Under the pieces are notes generated by a model. It made no database searches. It was not told the origin of the DNA and worked only from the letters and a program-made list of their open reading frames with translations. Shown one piece after another: positions 52,204 through 60,878 of a stretch of DNA of 64,000 bases. The translations under genes and the position numbers were made by a program. Within the stretch, counting starts at the first letter, position 1. Each line of letters begins with the position of its first letter. The DNA is from Roseibium aquae (lineage in GTDB: Bacteria; Pseudomonadota; Alphaproteobacteria; Rhizobiales; Stappiaceae), in the NCBI RefSeq assembly GCF_008711285.1, contig NZ_VXDC01000006.1, positions 1 to 64,000 on the forward strand. The letters run 5' to 3'.

Positions 52204-53132
52204 TCGCTCCAGAACGTGTTGGCAAGCTTCTTCACGGCCTCGATGTTGCGCGGGCCGGGTGTTGCCTCGACATATTCAAGCACGACAAACCGGTCGTTTT
52301 TCACCGCATCGATATTGGCCAGCGCCGGGCTTTTGCGCATGAAGTCCATCTTTTCTTCCGCGGTCACATTTCCGTAGTTCACGATGATGACCACATCCGG
52401 GTTGCGGTCGACAACCGTCTCCCAGTCGATCTTTGCCCAGCTCTTTTCAAAGTCGTCCAGAATATTGCGGCCGCCAGCTGCTTCGATCAGCGCGGTCGGC
52501 ATGGCGTAGCGCCCGGCGGTGAAAGGGGTTTCCTCGCCGCTGTCATAGACGAACACATCGAGCGGTTCGCCGGGCTCGAGTGATCCGGTGATTTTGGCGA
52601 GCTCCGCCTTATAGCCTTCAACAAGCGCCTCGGCCCGGGCTTCAACCTGAAAGATCCGCCCGAGGTTCAAAAGGTCATTGTACATGTCGTCCATCGACAC
52701 TTTCGGCTTGTCGCCGATATGAATGCAGGATTCGCTGAGCTCGTAGACCTTGATGCCAAAAGGCTCGAGCGTTTCCGGGGTCACCTCGCCGCCCACGCGC
52801 ATGCCATAGTTCCAGCCGGCGAAATAGAAATCCGCATCGGCCCCGATCAGCACTTCCTTGGTCGGGTATTTTGCCGAAAGCTCCGGCAACTCGGCAACGC
52901 CCTCCCGCATCTTCTCGTCCAGCGTTTTCCAGCCGGATATGCCGGTATAGCCGACCATGTGGTCGCGCAAGCCGAGCACAAGCATCATCTCGGTCAGATT
53001 CACGTCGTTGGAGATGGCCGCTTTCGGCGGCGCGTCGAAGGTAACCTCGCGGTCGCAGCTTTGCACGGTCACGTCAGCCAGAGCCGTGGTGGCGATCAGG
53101 GACAAGGCAAGGGATAAACCTAGGTGTTTCAT
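52200..53132 (-). CDS. Periplasmic binding protein of the BtuF/FecB family
   Basis: The 310-residue protein has a signal peptide (residues 1-20, cleavage at TALA-DV) and the helical-backbone binding-protein fold: SNDVNLTEMMLVLGLRDHMV, LIGADADFYFAGWNYGMRVG, DWETVVDRNPDVVIIVNYGN and a C-terminal RNIEAVKKLANTFWSE. ATG 53132 is preferred to a TTG at 53156 that would overlap the ATPase stop but lengthen the signal peptide. Presumed to deliver a corrinoid or metal chelate to the permease at 51115. Confidence 0.92.
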   Translation of the reverse strand: MKHLGLSLALSLIATTALADVTVQSCDREVTFDAPPKAAISNDVNLTEMMLVLGLRDHMVGYTGISGWKTLDEKMREGVAELPELSAKYPTKEVLIGADADFYFAGWNYGMRVGGEVTPETLEPFGIKVYELSESCIHIGDKPKVSMDDMYNDLLNLGRIFQVEARAEALVEGYKAELAKITGSLEPGEPLDVFVYDSGEETPFTAGRYAMPTALIEAAGGRNILDDFEKSWAKIDWETVVDRNPDVVIIVNYGNVTAEEKMDFMRKSPALANIDAVKNDRFVVLEYVEATPGPRNIEAVKKLANTFWSE

Positions 53133-53152
53133 GGGGTGTCTCGCGAAAGAGG

Positions 53153-53926
53153 TCAAAGATGGAAGGTGAAATGCGAATCACCGCTGGGATGCAGCGTTTG
53201 AACCTGGGTGCGCACGGAAAAGGCGGTTTCGACCCGCTCGGTCGTCAGCACATGGGAGGGCGGTCCAAACGCAAGCGACTGGCCGCCACTGAGGACAAGG
53301 ATATCGTCGCACAGGCCGGCAGCCATGTTGAGATCGTGCAGGCTGGTAACAATGGTCACCGACAGGCCGCGGATCAGGCTGAGGATTTCAAGCTGATGGC
53401 GGATATCGAGATGGTTGGTCGGCTCGTCCAGAATGAGGAGTTTCGGCTCCTGCGCCAGGGCCCGGGCGACCATTACACGCTGGCGCTCACCGCCGGACAG
53501 CGTGCCAAGACGCCGGTGGGCCAGGCCCTGCAACTCCATGCGGATCAAGGCCCCTTCGATGATCTCGCCATCCTGCGCCCCGCCGCGCGAAAAACCCGAT
53601 CCGTGCGGGGTACGGCCCAGCCCGACAATCTCGCGGACGGTCAAGGCGAAATCAGTCGGCTGCTCCTGCAGGACGGCGGCCACTTTTCGGGCCGTTTCCC
53701 GGGCGCTGATCGCCCAGATATCCTGGCCGTCCAGCTTGACGGTTCCCGAGCGTGGCCGGTGAAACCGGTAGAGCAGCCGCAAAAGCGTCGACTTGCCCGC
53801 GCCATTGGCCCCCACAACGCCCAAAATGCGGCCCGGCACCAGATCAAAGGAAACCGGATGGAGAAGAATATGCTGGCGGTCGGGACCCCAACTGGCCTTC
53901 TCGACTGTGAGGCGCGCCGGGCTCAT
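53153..53926 (-). CDS. ABC transporter ATP-binding protein (BtuD/FecE type)
   Basis: The 257-residue protein has Walker A GANGAGKST near residue 40, signature LSGGERQRV near 140, Walker B LLILDEPTNHLD near 160 and the FecE/BtuD-type LLYRFHRPRSGTVKLDGQDI. Its ATG overlaps the DUF1636 stop by four bases (ATGA). It powers the FecCD-type permease encoded two genes downstream. Confidence 0.95.
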   Translation of the reverse strand: MSPARLTVEKASWGPDRQHILLHPVSFDLVPGRILGVVGANGAGKSTLLRLLYRFHRPRSGTVKLDGQDIWAISARETARKVAAVLQEQPTDFALTVREIVGLGRTPHGSGFSRGGAQDGEIIEGALIRMELQGLAHRRLGTLSGGERQRVMVARALAQEPKLLILDEPTNHLDIRHQLEILSLIRGLSVTIVTSLHDLNMAAGLCDDILVLSGGQSLAFGPPSHVLTTERVETAFSVRTQVQTLHPSGDSHFTFHL

Positions 53927-54327
53927 GCCGGTTCCTCCTCACAGACGTCAACAGACTGGATGACCTGCGCAATCTGGGCCGGGATCCGGGCAAGCGTGGT
54001 CCGGCGGAGTTTCCCGGGCCGGTCGACGGACGAGCACCAGCCGTCCTCCAACGCGCGGTACTGCGCGGCGAAAGTCTTGAGGTCTGCCAAGTCCTCTTCC
54101 AGAACGATGTCGCCAAACAGGTAAGTCGCCTTGCCCGGCGCCTGATAGGCGACCGTACAGGGCCGCGAACAGCCGGCCATGCATTTGACAGCGCAGACGT
54201 CAAAACCTTCCGGCAGATCCGCTTGCAAGGCCGCCAACAGATGTGCCCCAGGGCGGTCTTCCCGGCCCTTTTCACGGCAGGTGATGCACACCGTGATGCG
54301 GTGCCGTGAATTGTCGCTAAATGCCAT
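53923..54327 (-). CDS. DUF1636 family Cys-rich metal-binding protein
   Basis: The 134-residue protein fits DUF1636: ITVCITCREKGREDRPGAHL near the start, then CAVKCMAGCSRPCTVAYQAP with four closely spaced Cys, YLFGDIVLEEDLADLKTFAA and ARIPAQIAQVIQ. The Cys pattern (CITC plus CxxxCxxxCxxxC) resembles thioredoxin-like [2Fe-2S] ferredoxins. The family is often beside cobalt and cobalamin genes, as here. ATG 54327 follows GGAGG closely. It is the first recognisable gene after the riboswitch. Confidence 0.9.
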   Translation of the reverse strand: MAFSDNSRHRITVCITCREKGREDRPGAHLLAALQADLPEGFDVCAVKCMAGCSRPCTVAYQAPGKATYLFGDIVLEEDLADLKTFAAQYRALEDGWCSSVDRPGKLRRTTLARIPAQIAQVIQSVDVCEEEPA

Positions 54328-54457
54328 GGCCTCCGGCCTTTGCTGTTGTTCTGCCACCTGGAGCGCCCGCCTCTGATGCCACGGCCCAATCCGTTGCCGG
54401 TTGTGAGCGGTCCTTTTTCCGGATTTCGCTCCCGTCGGGGGTGGATACGAGTTCAAT

Positions 54458-54479
54458 ATGTAATGTTATTACATTACAT
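54458..54479. promoter_or_regulatory. Palindrome ATGTAATG-N6-CATTACAT
   Basis: Two perfect 8-bp arms, in an AT-rich patch in otherwise GC-rich DNA, lie 131 bases upstream of the DUF1636 start. The sequence resembles metal-regulator boxes (Zur- or Fur-like, AATGTTAT-type). It may be the operator of an internal promoter. Confidence 0.6.
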
Positions 54480-54599
54480 TTACCGGGCATGGCAAGCGGG
54501 TTCCCGCCGACCGGTTGGGGCTGCGAATACCTGGCCATGCCATTTGCCGCCATGGCCCGCGCCGCGCGCGCGCCGGGGCTGCCAGCAAACATACCAATT

Positions 54600-54713
54600 T
54601 CAAAAGCGGAAAAAGTGGATCTCCGGCTCATAACGCCCTCCGCGTTGCAACGGGGCGGGAAAGAGAGCCGTCATGGTGTTTTGAGGCGCAATACGCCGGG
54701 TCAGTCGCATCAT
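54600..54713 (-). CDS. Possible 37-residue peptide downstream of the cobalamin riboswitch
   Basis: A 37-codon frame (N-terminus MMRLTRRIAPQNTMTALF) begins with a double ATG at 54713 and has AGGAG nine bases upstream. It lies between the riboswitch and the DUF1636 gene. No family is recognised. It could be a leader peptide or the remnant of a longer gene. Confidence 0.3.
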   Translation of the reverse strand: MMRLTRRIAPQNTMTALFPAPLQRGGRYEPEIHFFRF

Positions 54714-54761
54714 GGCATCCGTCTCCTCCGGGGCACCCCGCCCGGGTTGATGATGAACGCA

Positions 54762-54958
54762 CATGGCAGGTCTCCTGACTCGCGGGTCGCCGCTTGCCCG
54801 TTGCCTTCCCGGTTGTCAGGTTCCCATTGATTTCGGGCCATTGATACCAGTGGCGTCAGCCGGGGTCGCTCGCCGCTCACAGTTGCGGGGGCAGTCACGG
54901 ATTTGGCGCCTGATGGCTACACCGCACCGTGTTCCCTTTTCATCCCGGCCTGAACTTC
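54762..54958 (-). ncRNA. Cobalamin (AdoCbl) riboswitch
   Basis: Read on the minus strand the element has the conserved blocks in order: GGGAACACGGTG, then GACTGCCCCCGCAACTGTGA with GCGG following, GCCACTGG, GGGAAGGC and the terminal GCGAGTCAGGAGACCTGCC. These are the P3, B12-box and P1-closing segments of the class I cobalamin riboswitch. The downstream minus-strand genes (37-residue ORF, DUF1636 and the ABC transporter) should therefore be repressed when adenosylcobalamin is plentiful. Confidence 0.95.
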
Positions 54959-55116
54959 AGCGCCGGAAACCATGAACTCCACGTTGATAGACCGGGGCAA
55001 AGACAGCGTCAATTGAAAGTGAGGGATCTGGATCGCGCTTCAACGCTGCCGTGGCTTTCTCCTCATTTTGAAAAATTCAGACCGAGGGTATGGCACAGTC
55101 TACCCAACTGCACAGT

Positions 55117-55222
55117 GTCATCCCCGCCCCCGAGCGGGGAACCAAACCCATATCGTGCCCCAAACACTGGTGTGCCATATGAAAGCCGAACGGAATGGAT
55201 CCCCGATCAAGTCGGGGATGAC
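55117..55222. repeat. Intergenic GTCATCCCCG palindromic repeat pair
   Basis: GTCATCCCCGC-CCCCGA-GCGGGGA (55117-55140) and ATCCCCGA-TCAAG-TCGGGGATGAC (55199-55222) form two hairpins sharing the core found inside the gp1 gene at 16423-16485. They occupy the gap between the riboswitch and the oligopeptidase gene. No gene lies in 54959-55369. Confidence 0.7.
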
Positions 55223-55369
55223 ATCGGTGGTGTGGCGGGGCTGGTGCCCAAGTCAGGCCTGACGAAGGAGGGGATCTCGCCCGGTCTCGAAGACTGCATC
55301 ACGGCTCGAGCACGGTCCTCCACCAACCGCCCCCTTGCCATCGCCGTTCAAACCCCCTAGCTCAGCGCC

Positions 55370-57457
55370 ATGACAAAGACACCGACTCCTCCCCGCGCGG
55401 ACGCGCGCCCGCTCATTCTGAAAACCCACGGCCTTGAGCGTCAGGACGACTATGCCTGGCTGCGCGCCGAAAACTGGCAGGAAGTGATGCGCGAAGGCCG
55501 CGCCGCCCTCTTCGACGACATCGAAGCCTATCTCGATGCGGAAAACGCCTACCAGCAAGCAGTCATGGCGCCAACGGAAGAGCTGCAAGAAACGCTCTTT
55601 GCCGAAATGCGCGGGCGGATCAAGGAGGATGACAGCTCCGTCCCCGCTCCCGATGGGCCTTATGCGTACGGTCTGAAATTCGAGACCGGCGGCCAACAGC
55701 CCATCTTCTTCCGCACGCCGCGCGACGGGGGCGCGGAAACCATTCTGCTGCACGGCGACAAGGAAGCTGAGGGCAAGACCTATTTCAAGATTGGAAATGC
55801 CGGCCAGTCGCCCGACCACACCCTGTTGGCCTGGGCCTATGACGACAAGGGGTCGGAGTTCTACAGCCTGCGGTTGCGCGACATCGCGACCGGCACGGAC
55901 CTGGACTACACAATCGAGAACACCGGCGGCGGCGGCGTGTTCTCGGCGGACAGCCGGTATCTGTTCTACATCCGGCTCGACGACAATCACCGCCCGTCCA
56001 GGCTGTTCCGCCACGAGGTCGGCACCGATCCGGCCGGAGATGTGCTGGTCTACGAGGAAAAGGACCCCGGTTTCTTCATGGGTGTTGGCAAGACCCAATC
56101 GGACGAAACCATCCTGATTGACATCCACGATCACGAGACCTCGGAGGTGTGGATGATCCCGGCGGACCGGCCGCTTTCCGATCCCGTTCTGATCGCCCCG
56201 CGCGACACCGGCGTTGAATACTCGGTCGAGGATCACGGGGACAACCTATATATTCTGACTAACCTGGGAGATGCTGAGGATTTCAAGATCGTCACCGCGC
56301 CGAAGGCCACACCCGGCCGGGAGTTCTGGAGTGACCATGTCCCGCACAAACCCGGCTGCCTGATCCTGTCGCACACGCTGTACAAGACCTTCATGGTCCG
56401 GCTGGAGCGCGAGGACGGACTGCCCCGGATCGTGATCCGCCGCCTCGCGGACAATGTGGAACACCAGGTCGCTTTCGACGAGGAGGCCTATTCGCTCGGG
56501 CTCGGCGGCGGCTATGAATTCGACACGCCGACGATCCGCTTTTCCTATTCCTCCATGACCACACCGGCGCGGACCTACGACTACAATGTCGAGACCCGTG
56601 AACGGGTGCTGCGCAAGGAACAGGAGGTGCCGTCCGGACACACCGCCTCCGACTACGTCACGAGACGCCTGCAGGCCCCCGCGCCGGATGGCGAGACGGT
56701 GCCGATCTCCCTGTTCTATCACAAGGACACGCCGCTCGACGGCTCGGCGCCCTGCCTCTTGTACGGCTACGGATCCTACGGCATCTCGATCCCGGCGAGT
56801 TTCAACACCAACGCGTTGTCGCTGGCCGACCGGGGCTTCGTTTATGCGATTGCCCATATCCGGGGCGGCAAGGACAAGGGATTCCGCTGGTACAAGGACG
56901 GGCGCCGGGAGAAGAAGACCAACACCTTCACGGATTTCATCGCGGCAGCCGATCACCTGGTGGCGCAAAACTTCACCGCCTACCAGCGGATCGTCGCCCA
57001 GGGCGGTTCGGCCGGCGGCATGCTGATGGGCGCGGTCGCCAACATGGCGCCGGAAAAATTCGCAGGGATCATCGCCGAAGTGCCGTTTGTCGACGTGCTC
57101 AACACCATGCTGGACGAAACCCTGCCACTGACCCCGCCGGAATGGCCCGAATGGGGCAACCCGATCACCGACAAGGCCGCCTTCGAAGCCATCGCCGCCT
57201 ATTCTCCCTACGACAATGTGGCGGCCAAAGCCTACCCGGTGATCCTCGCCGTGGCGGGCCTGACCGACCCGCGCGTCACCTATTGGGAACCGGCCAAGTG
57301 GGTGGCGCGGCTCAGGGCCACCATGACGGGCGGCAATCTGCTGATGCTCAAGACCAACATGGATGCCGGACATGGCGGCGCGTCCGGCCGGTTCGACCGC
57401 CTGAAGGAGGTTGCGCTCAATCAGGCTTTCGCCCTGATGGTGGTCGGCAAGGCTTAG
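55370..57457 (+). CDS. ptrB: Oligopeptidase B (S9 family serine peptidase)
   Basis: The 695-residue protein has an N-terminal beta-propeller (about residues 70-400) and a C-terminal alpha/beta-hydrolase domain. Catalytic Ser is in the GGSAGG box near residue 548, Asp in AGLTDPRVTYWEP and His in NMDAGHGGASGRFD. The start DDYAWLRAENWQEVMRE and YAIAHIRGGKDKGFRWYKDG are typical of PtrB. It cleaves short peptides after Arg or Lys in the cytoplasm or periplasm. No signal peptide is seen. Confidence 0.95.
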   Translation: MTKTPTPPRADARPLILKTHGLERQDDYAWLRAENWQEVMREGRAALFDDIEAYLDAENAYQQAVMAPTEELQETLFAEMRGRIKEDDSSVPAPDGPYAYGLKFETGGQQPIFFRTPRDGGAETILLHGDKEAEGKTYFKIGNAGQSPDHTLLAWAYDDKGSEFYSLRLRDIATGTDLDYTIENTGGGGVFSADSRYLFYIRLDDNHRPSRLFRHEVGTDPAGDVLVYEEKDPGFFMGVGKTQSDETILIDIHDHETSEVWMIPADRPLSDPVLIAPRDTGVEYSVEDHGDNLYILTNLGDAEDFKIVTAPKATPGREFWSDHVPHKPGCLILSHTLYKTFMVRLEREDGLPRIVIRRLADNVEHQVAFDEEAYSLGLGGGYEFDTPTIRFSYSSMTTPARTYDYNVETRERVLRKEQEVPSGHTASDYVTRRLQAPAPDGETVPISLFYHKDTPLDGSAPCLLYGYGSYGISIPASFNTNALSLADRGFVYAIAHIRGGKDKGFRWYKDGRREKKTNTFTDFIAAADHLVAQNFTAYQRIVAQGGSAGGMLMGAVANMAPEKFAGIIAEVPFVDVLNTMLDETLPLTPPEWPEWGNPITDKAAFEAIAAYSPYDNVAAKAYPVILAVAGLTDPRVTYWEPAKWVARLRATMTGGNLLMLKTNMDAGHGGASGRFDRLKEVALNQAFALMVVGKA

Positions 57458-57624
57458 GCGGCCCGGTGGTCTCCCATCCCGGGCCGGCCCAGGATGGCAA
57501 GGCGGCGCCAGCCTTCACGCAAAACTGAACATGCAACTCCGCACGGATCGGTGCAATGGCGTATCCTTGGCTTGGCAAGGCCGAGAGGCAGTCTCGCCTG
57601 TTCCTGTGTCCGATGGAGGTTCCG

Positions 57625-59211
57625 ATGTCTTTGCCCAGCCGGCGCGTGCGCCATCTCCTTCTATCCGCCGGTTTGGCCGTCGCAATTTCAAGCGGCGGCG
57701 CGTTCTCCAAGGAACTGCGCTGGGCCTCCCCGACCGATCCGCAGACCATGGATCCGCATGCGGTCAACTCCGCCCCAGTGCTTGGATTCTTGAACAACAT
57801 TTACGAAGGTCTGGTCCGGCGCGACAAGCAAATGCAGATCGAACCCTCCCTGGCCACGGATTGGGAACCGCTCGGCGACGAGGGGTGGCGCTTCCATCTG
57901 CGCCAGGGCGTCACATTCCATGACGGGGCGCGGTTCACCGCCGAGGACGTTCTGTTTTCCTATCAACGCGCCTCTTCCGAGCAGGCCGACACCAAGTCCT
58001 GGTTCGCGCCGGTCAAGGAGGTCCGGATTGTCGATGAGTACACAATCGACTTTCTGACCCACGCCCCCGACCCGATTTTTCCCGATTCGATCGCCAACTT
58101 CCTGATCATGGACAAGGATTGGGCGCAGGCCAAACAAACCGAACGTCCCGCGCGCGATACGGAGACCTACGCGACCCTGTTCGCCAACGGCACCGGCCCG
58201 TTCCGCCTGACCGGGCGGGAGCCTGGCCTCAGCACCGTTGCCGAGCCCTTCGAGGCCTGGTGGGACACGCCGGAACACAATCTGACGAAAGCCACCTTCC
58301 TGCCCATCTCCAATCCGGCCACGGCGGTCGCCGCCCTGTTGAGTGGCGAAATCGACCTGATCGAGCCGGTGCCGGTGCAGGATGTCGAGCGGATCGCCCG
58401 GCATGCGGATCTGACGCTGCACCAGGGGATCGAGGCCCGGGTGATCATGCTCGGCTTCGGCCACAGCCACGACGTTCTGAAGTATTCCGACGACATCAGG
58501 GACGAGAACCCCTTCCAGGACCCGCGGGTCCGCAGAGCGGTTCAGCACGCGATCCAGGCCGATGTGATCGTCGACACGATCATGCGCGGCAAGGCGGAAG
58601 TGGCCTCCCAACTCGTCAGCCCGCAGATGAAGGGCTACAGTCTGGCCGCGGCCGACCGGTTTGCCTTTGACCTGGACGCAGCCAGGGCCCTGCTTGGCGA
58701 AGCCGGTTATCCGGACGGTTTTTCCTTCGGTCTCATGTGCACGAATGACCGCTACATCAACGATGAGAGCATTTGCACCGCCGTTGCGGGGATGCTCGCC
58801 AAGATCGGGATCCGGGCGAACCTGACAGCCATGCCCGTGCGCAACTACTGGCCGGAACTGCGCGCCGGTCATTTCGACATGTATCTGCTGGGCTGGTCTC
58901 CGGGAACGTTCGATGCCGAGCATCCGGTCCGCTTTCTGGTTGCCACGCCAAACGAGGAGAAGAAGCTCGGCAGCTGGAACTTCGGCGGTTACTCCAACGC
59001 CCGGATCGATGAACTTCTGCCGCAGGTTCAACGGGAAATCGATCCGGAGGCGCGCCAAGCCATGCTGGATGAAATCGCGGCGCTGGTTCGGGATGAGGTC
59101 GCCTACGTGCCTCTGCATGTTCAACCGCTTCTGTGGGCATCCAGATCGAACGTCAGTCTGACGCAACGGGCCGACAACATGATCATGCTGCGCTGGATCA
59201 CGGTGGAATGA
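57625..59211 (+). CDS. Family 5 ABC transporter substrate-binding protein
   Basis: The 528-residue protein has a signal peptide (cleavage near AFS-KE at about residue 28) and a DppA/OppA-type domain: LRWASPTDPQTMDPHAVNSA, NNIYEGLVRRDKQMQIEPSL, LRQGVTFHDGARFTAEDVLF and a C-terminal RDEVAYVPLHVQPLLWA. It would bind peptides or another organic solute for an ABC importer that is not encoded nearby. ATG 57625 has GGAGG five bases upstream. It is separated from ptrB by 167 bases and may be independent of it. Confidence 0.93.
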   Translation: MSLPSRRVRHLLLSAGLAVAISSGGAFSKELRWASPTDPQTMDPHAVNSAPVLGFLNNIYEGLVRRDKQMQIEPSLATDWEPLGDEGWRFHLRQGVTFHDGARFTAEDVLFSYQRASSEQADTKSWFAPVKEVRIVDEYTIDFLTHAPDPIFPDSIANFLIMDKDWAQAKQTERPARDTETYATLFANGTGPFRLTGREPGLSTVAEPFEAWWDTPEHNLTKATFLPISNPATAVAALLSGEIDLIEPVPVQDVERIARHADLTLHQGIEARVIMLGFGHSHDVLKYSDDIRDENPFQDPRVRRAVQHAIQADVIVDTIMRGKAEVASQLVSPQMKGYSLAAADRFAFDLDAARALLGEAGYPDGFSFGLMCTNDRYINDESICTAVAGMLAKIGIRANLTAMPVRNYWPELRAGHFDMYLLGWSPGTFDAEHPVRFLVATPNEEKKLGSWNFGGYSNARIDELLPQVQREIDPEARQAMLDEIAALVRDEVAYVPLHVQPLLWASRSNVSLTQRADNMIMLRWITVE

Positions 59212-59380
59212 CACAGGCGCAGCCTATCCCCTGCCGGATGCAGACGCGCCAGCCGGCCAGCGTACCGGGAGCGCGGCTGGTTTTGTTTTCAGGCGATCTT
59301 GGCAAGGCGTCCAAAGACTTGTACCGGTAGCCCTGCCGGGCCGCGCGCGGCGCGCCCCTCAGGACTGGGAAGGACGGAAC

Positions 59381-59734
59381 ATGTTGCGATTGGGTCGCAT
59401 CCCCTCATCACTGCCGAAGCTTGCCGGGACCATGGCGCTCGCCGTTTTTCTGGCGGGATGCCAATACCAGAGTGCGGATGACCTTCTGTTCAAGCCGGTG
59501 GTGACCCCGGACAATGCCCCTGAGACCTATGGCACGCAATTCAGCTGCCGCGGATTTCAGGGGCCAGGCTACAAGGGAACGGCCGCCGGGCAATATTTTG
59601 ACTTCGGTGTAACCCGGAACTTTTCCCGCGTCGGATGTTTCAAGACGCAGTCGGATTGCCAGGCCTTCTTGAACTATATGAGCGGCTTCATCGACCAGGT
59701 GGTCTATAGCCGGTGCCAGCCGGTCAGGGTCTAG
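59381..59734 (+). CDS. Small hypothetical lipoprotein
   Basis: The 117-residue protein has a signal peptide with lipobox FLAGC (Cys27). The mature part holds four further Cys (FSCRGF, GCFKTQSDCQAF, SRCQPVRV), suggesting disulphides in the periplasm. AAGGACG precedes ATG 59381. No family is recognised. It is convergent with the diheme cytochrome gene. Confidence 0.7.
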   Translation: MLRLGRIPSSLPKLAGTMALAVFLAGCQYQSADDLLFKPVVTPDNAPETYGTQFSCRGFQGPGYKGTAAGQYFDFGVTRNFSRVGCFKTQSDCQAFLNYMSGFIDQVVYSRCQPVRV

Positions 59735-59756
59735 CCTCCCTGACCCGGGCAAGCGC

Positions 59757-60674
59757 TCAGTTCGAAGGCGGCAGGGCCTTGAGATAAACGGCGATGGCTT
59801 CCCGATCCTGTGCGGGCAGCCGCGTCATGTTTTCCTGCACGGCGACCATCTCACCACCGACCGAATCGTAGTCCGGCGTGAAGCCGCTTTCCAGATAATA
59901 GGCAATGTCCGACACGCTCCATCCGCCGATACCGGCATCAGAGGGCGTGATATCGGGGATCCGGCCCTCTCCCGCCGGGTTCGGGGCACCCGCCATCCAA
60001 CGGCCGGTCTCAAGCCCCCCCAGGGGCCCGCGCGGCGTATGGCATTCGGCGCAGTGCCCAGGCCCCTCGACCAGATAGCGGCCGCGCTCCCAGAGTGCCG
60101 GATCGGCATCGCCGGCCTCAGGTTGCGAGATCGCGAAGTCCGGCCGGAGATAAAGACGCTTCCACAATCCGACCGTCCGGCGGATGTTGAATGGAAACCC
60201 GAGCTCGTGATTGCCCGGAACCGTCTCGACAGCCGGCAGGGTTGTCATGAAAGCGAACAGGTCCGCCACATCCTGCAGCGTCATGTGCGTGTAGGAGGTG
60301 TAGGGAAAGGCCGGGTAGTAGTTCGCGCCGTCAGGCGCGGTTCCCTTGACCATCGCATTGACGAACTCAGGCAGCGACCAGGCGCCGATCCCCGCACTTT
60401 CGCTCATGGAAATGTTCGGCGCGACGAAGGTCCCGAAAGGACTTTCCAGGCGGACGCCTCCGGCCAGAACAAGCTTGTCTTCGCCTTTCGCCTCTGGGGC
60501 GGCATGGCACGATGCACAACCGCCGGCCCAAAACAGCCGTTCCCCGTTGACCGCATCGCCTGGCGTCAGGGCGGCCAGCGCTTCGGTGCTGACGACCTGC
60601 GGCGCCGAAAGGACCCAGGCGCCCCCGAAACCGGCGGCCCCCAATATGGCGAATGCGACAATGAGTTTCTTCAC
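59757..60674 (-). CDS. Diheme c-type cytochrome
   Basis: The 305-residue protein has a signal/anchor at residues 3-22 and two CxxCH haem-binding motifs: CASCH at 53-57 and CAECH near residue 208. Segments GGVRLESPFGTFVAPNISM, PYTSYTHMTLQDVADLFAFM and RGRYLVEGPGHCAECHTPRG fit the membrane-anchored diheme cytochromes that accept electrons from alcohol or aldehyde dehydrogenases or similar periplasmic enzymes. The start is a GTG (60674) with AGGGGA upstream. Upstream is a set of 18-bp tandem repeats and then the cytochrome c' gene. Confidence 0.93.
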   Translation of the reverse strand: MKKLIVAFAILGAAGFGGAWVLSAPQVVSTEALAALTPGDAVNGERLFWAGGCASCHAAPEAKGEDKLVLAGGVRLESPFGTFVAPNISMSESAGIGAWSLPEFVNAMVKGTAPDGANYYPAFPYTSYTHMTLQDVADLFAFMTTLPAVETVPGNHELGFPFNIRRTVGLWKRLYLRPDFAISQPEAGDADPALWERGRYLVEGPGHCAECHTPRGPLGGLETGRWMAGAPNPAGEGRIPDITPSDAGIGGWSVSDIAYYLESGFTPDYDSVGGEMVAVQENMTRLPAQDREAIAVYLKALPPSN

Positions 60675-60700
60675 TGTGCGGGATCCCCTGACCTGCGCGC

Positions 60701-60754
60701 ATTGTCCTTGCGCATCACATTGTCCTTGCGCATCAAATTGTCCTTGCGCATCAC
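60701..60754. repeat. Three 18-bp tandem repeats before the diheme cytochrome gene
   Basis: The unit ATTGTCCTTGCGCATCAC (one copy ends in CAA) is repeated three times without gaps. On the minus strand each copy contains AAGGA followed by an ATG, giving a series of ribosome-site-like units in the 5' leader of the cytochrome message. There is no spacer diversity, so it is not a CRISPR. Confidence 0.85.
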
Positions 60755-60878
60755 ATTCGCGCGCGGCGGGCGGTCATTTCCGCCCGCCTGTTGTCCCATT
60801 GCGGCCCGCGGCCGCCCACCAGGCGGGCAGCCCGGTCCGGACGCGGCCGCACGCAACCTAACGTGAAGGCAATCGGGT

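Noticed and set aside
54317..54631. 104-codon minus-strand frame overlapping the DUF1636 start
   Set aside because: It runs through the AT-rich palindrome and ends just inside the DUF1636 frame; the composition is not protein-like and no family was recognised.
57688..59214. 508-codon minus-strand frame opposite the family 5 binding protein
   Set aside because: Antisense shadow; the plus-strand gene has a signal peptide, ribosome site and full family homology.
60701..60754. Repeat cluster considered as a CRISPR array
   Set aside because: The repeats are 18 bp and directly adjacent, with no spacers and no cas genes nearby.
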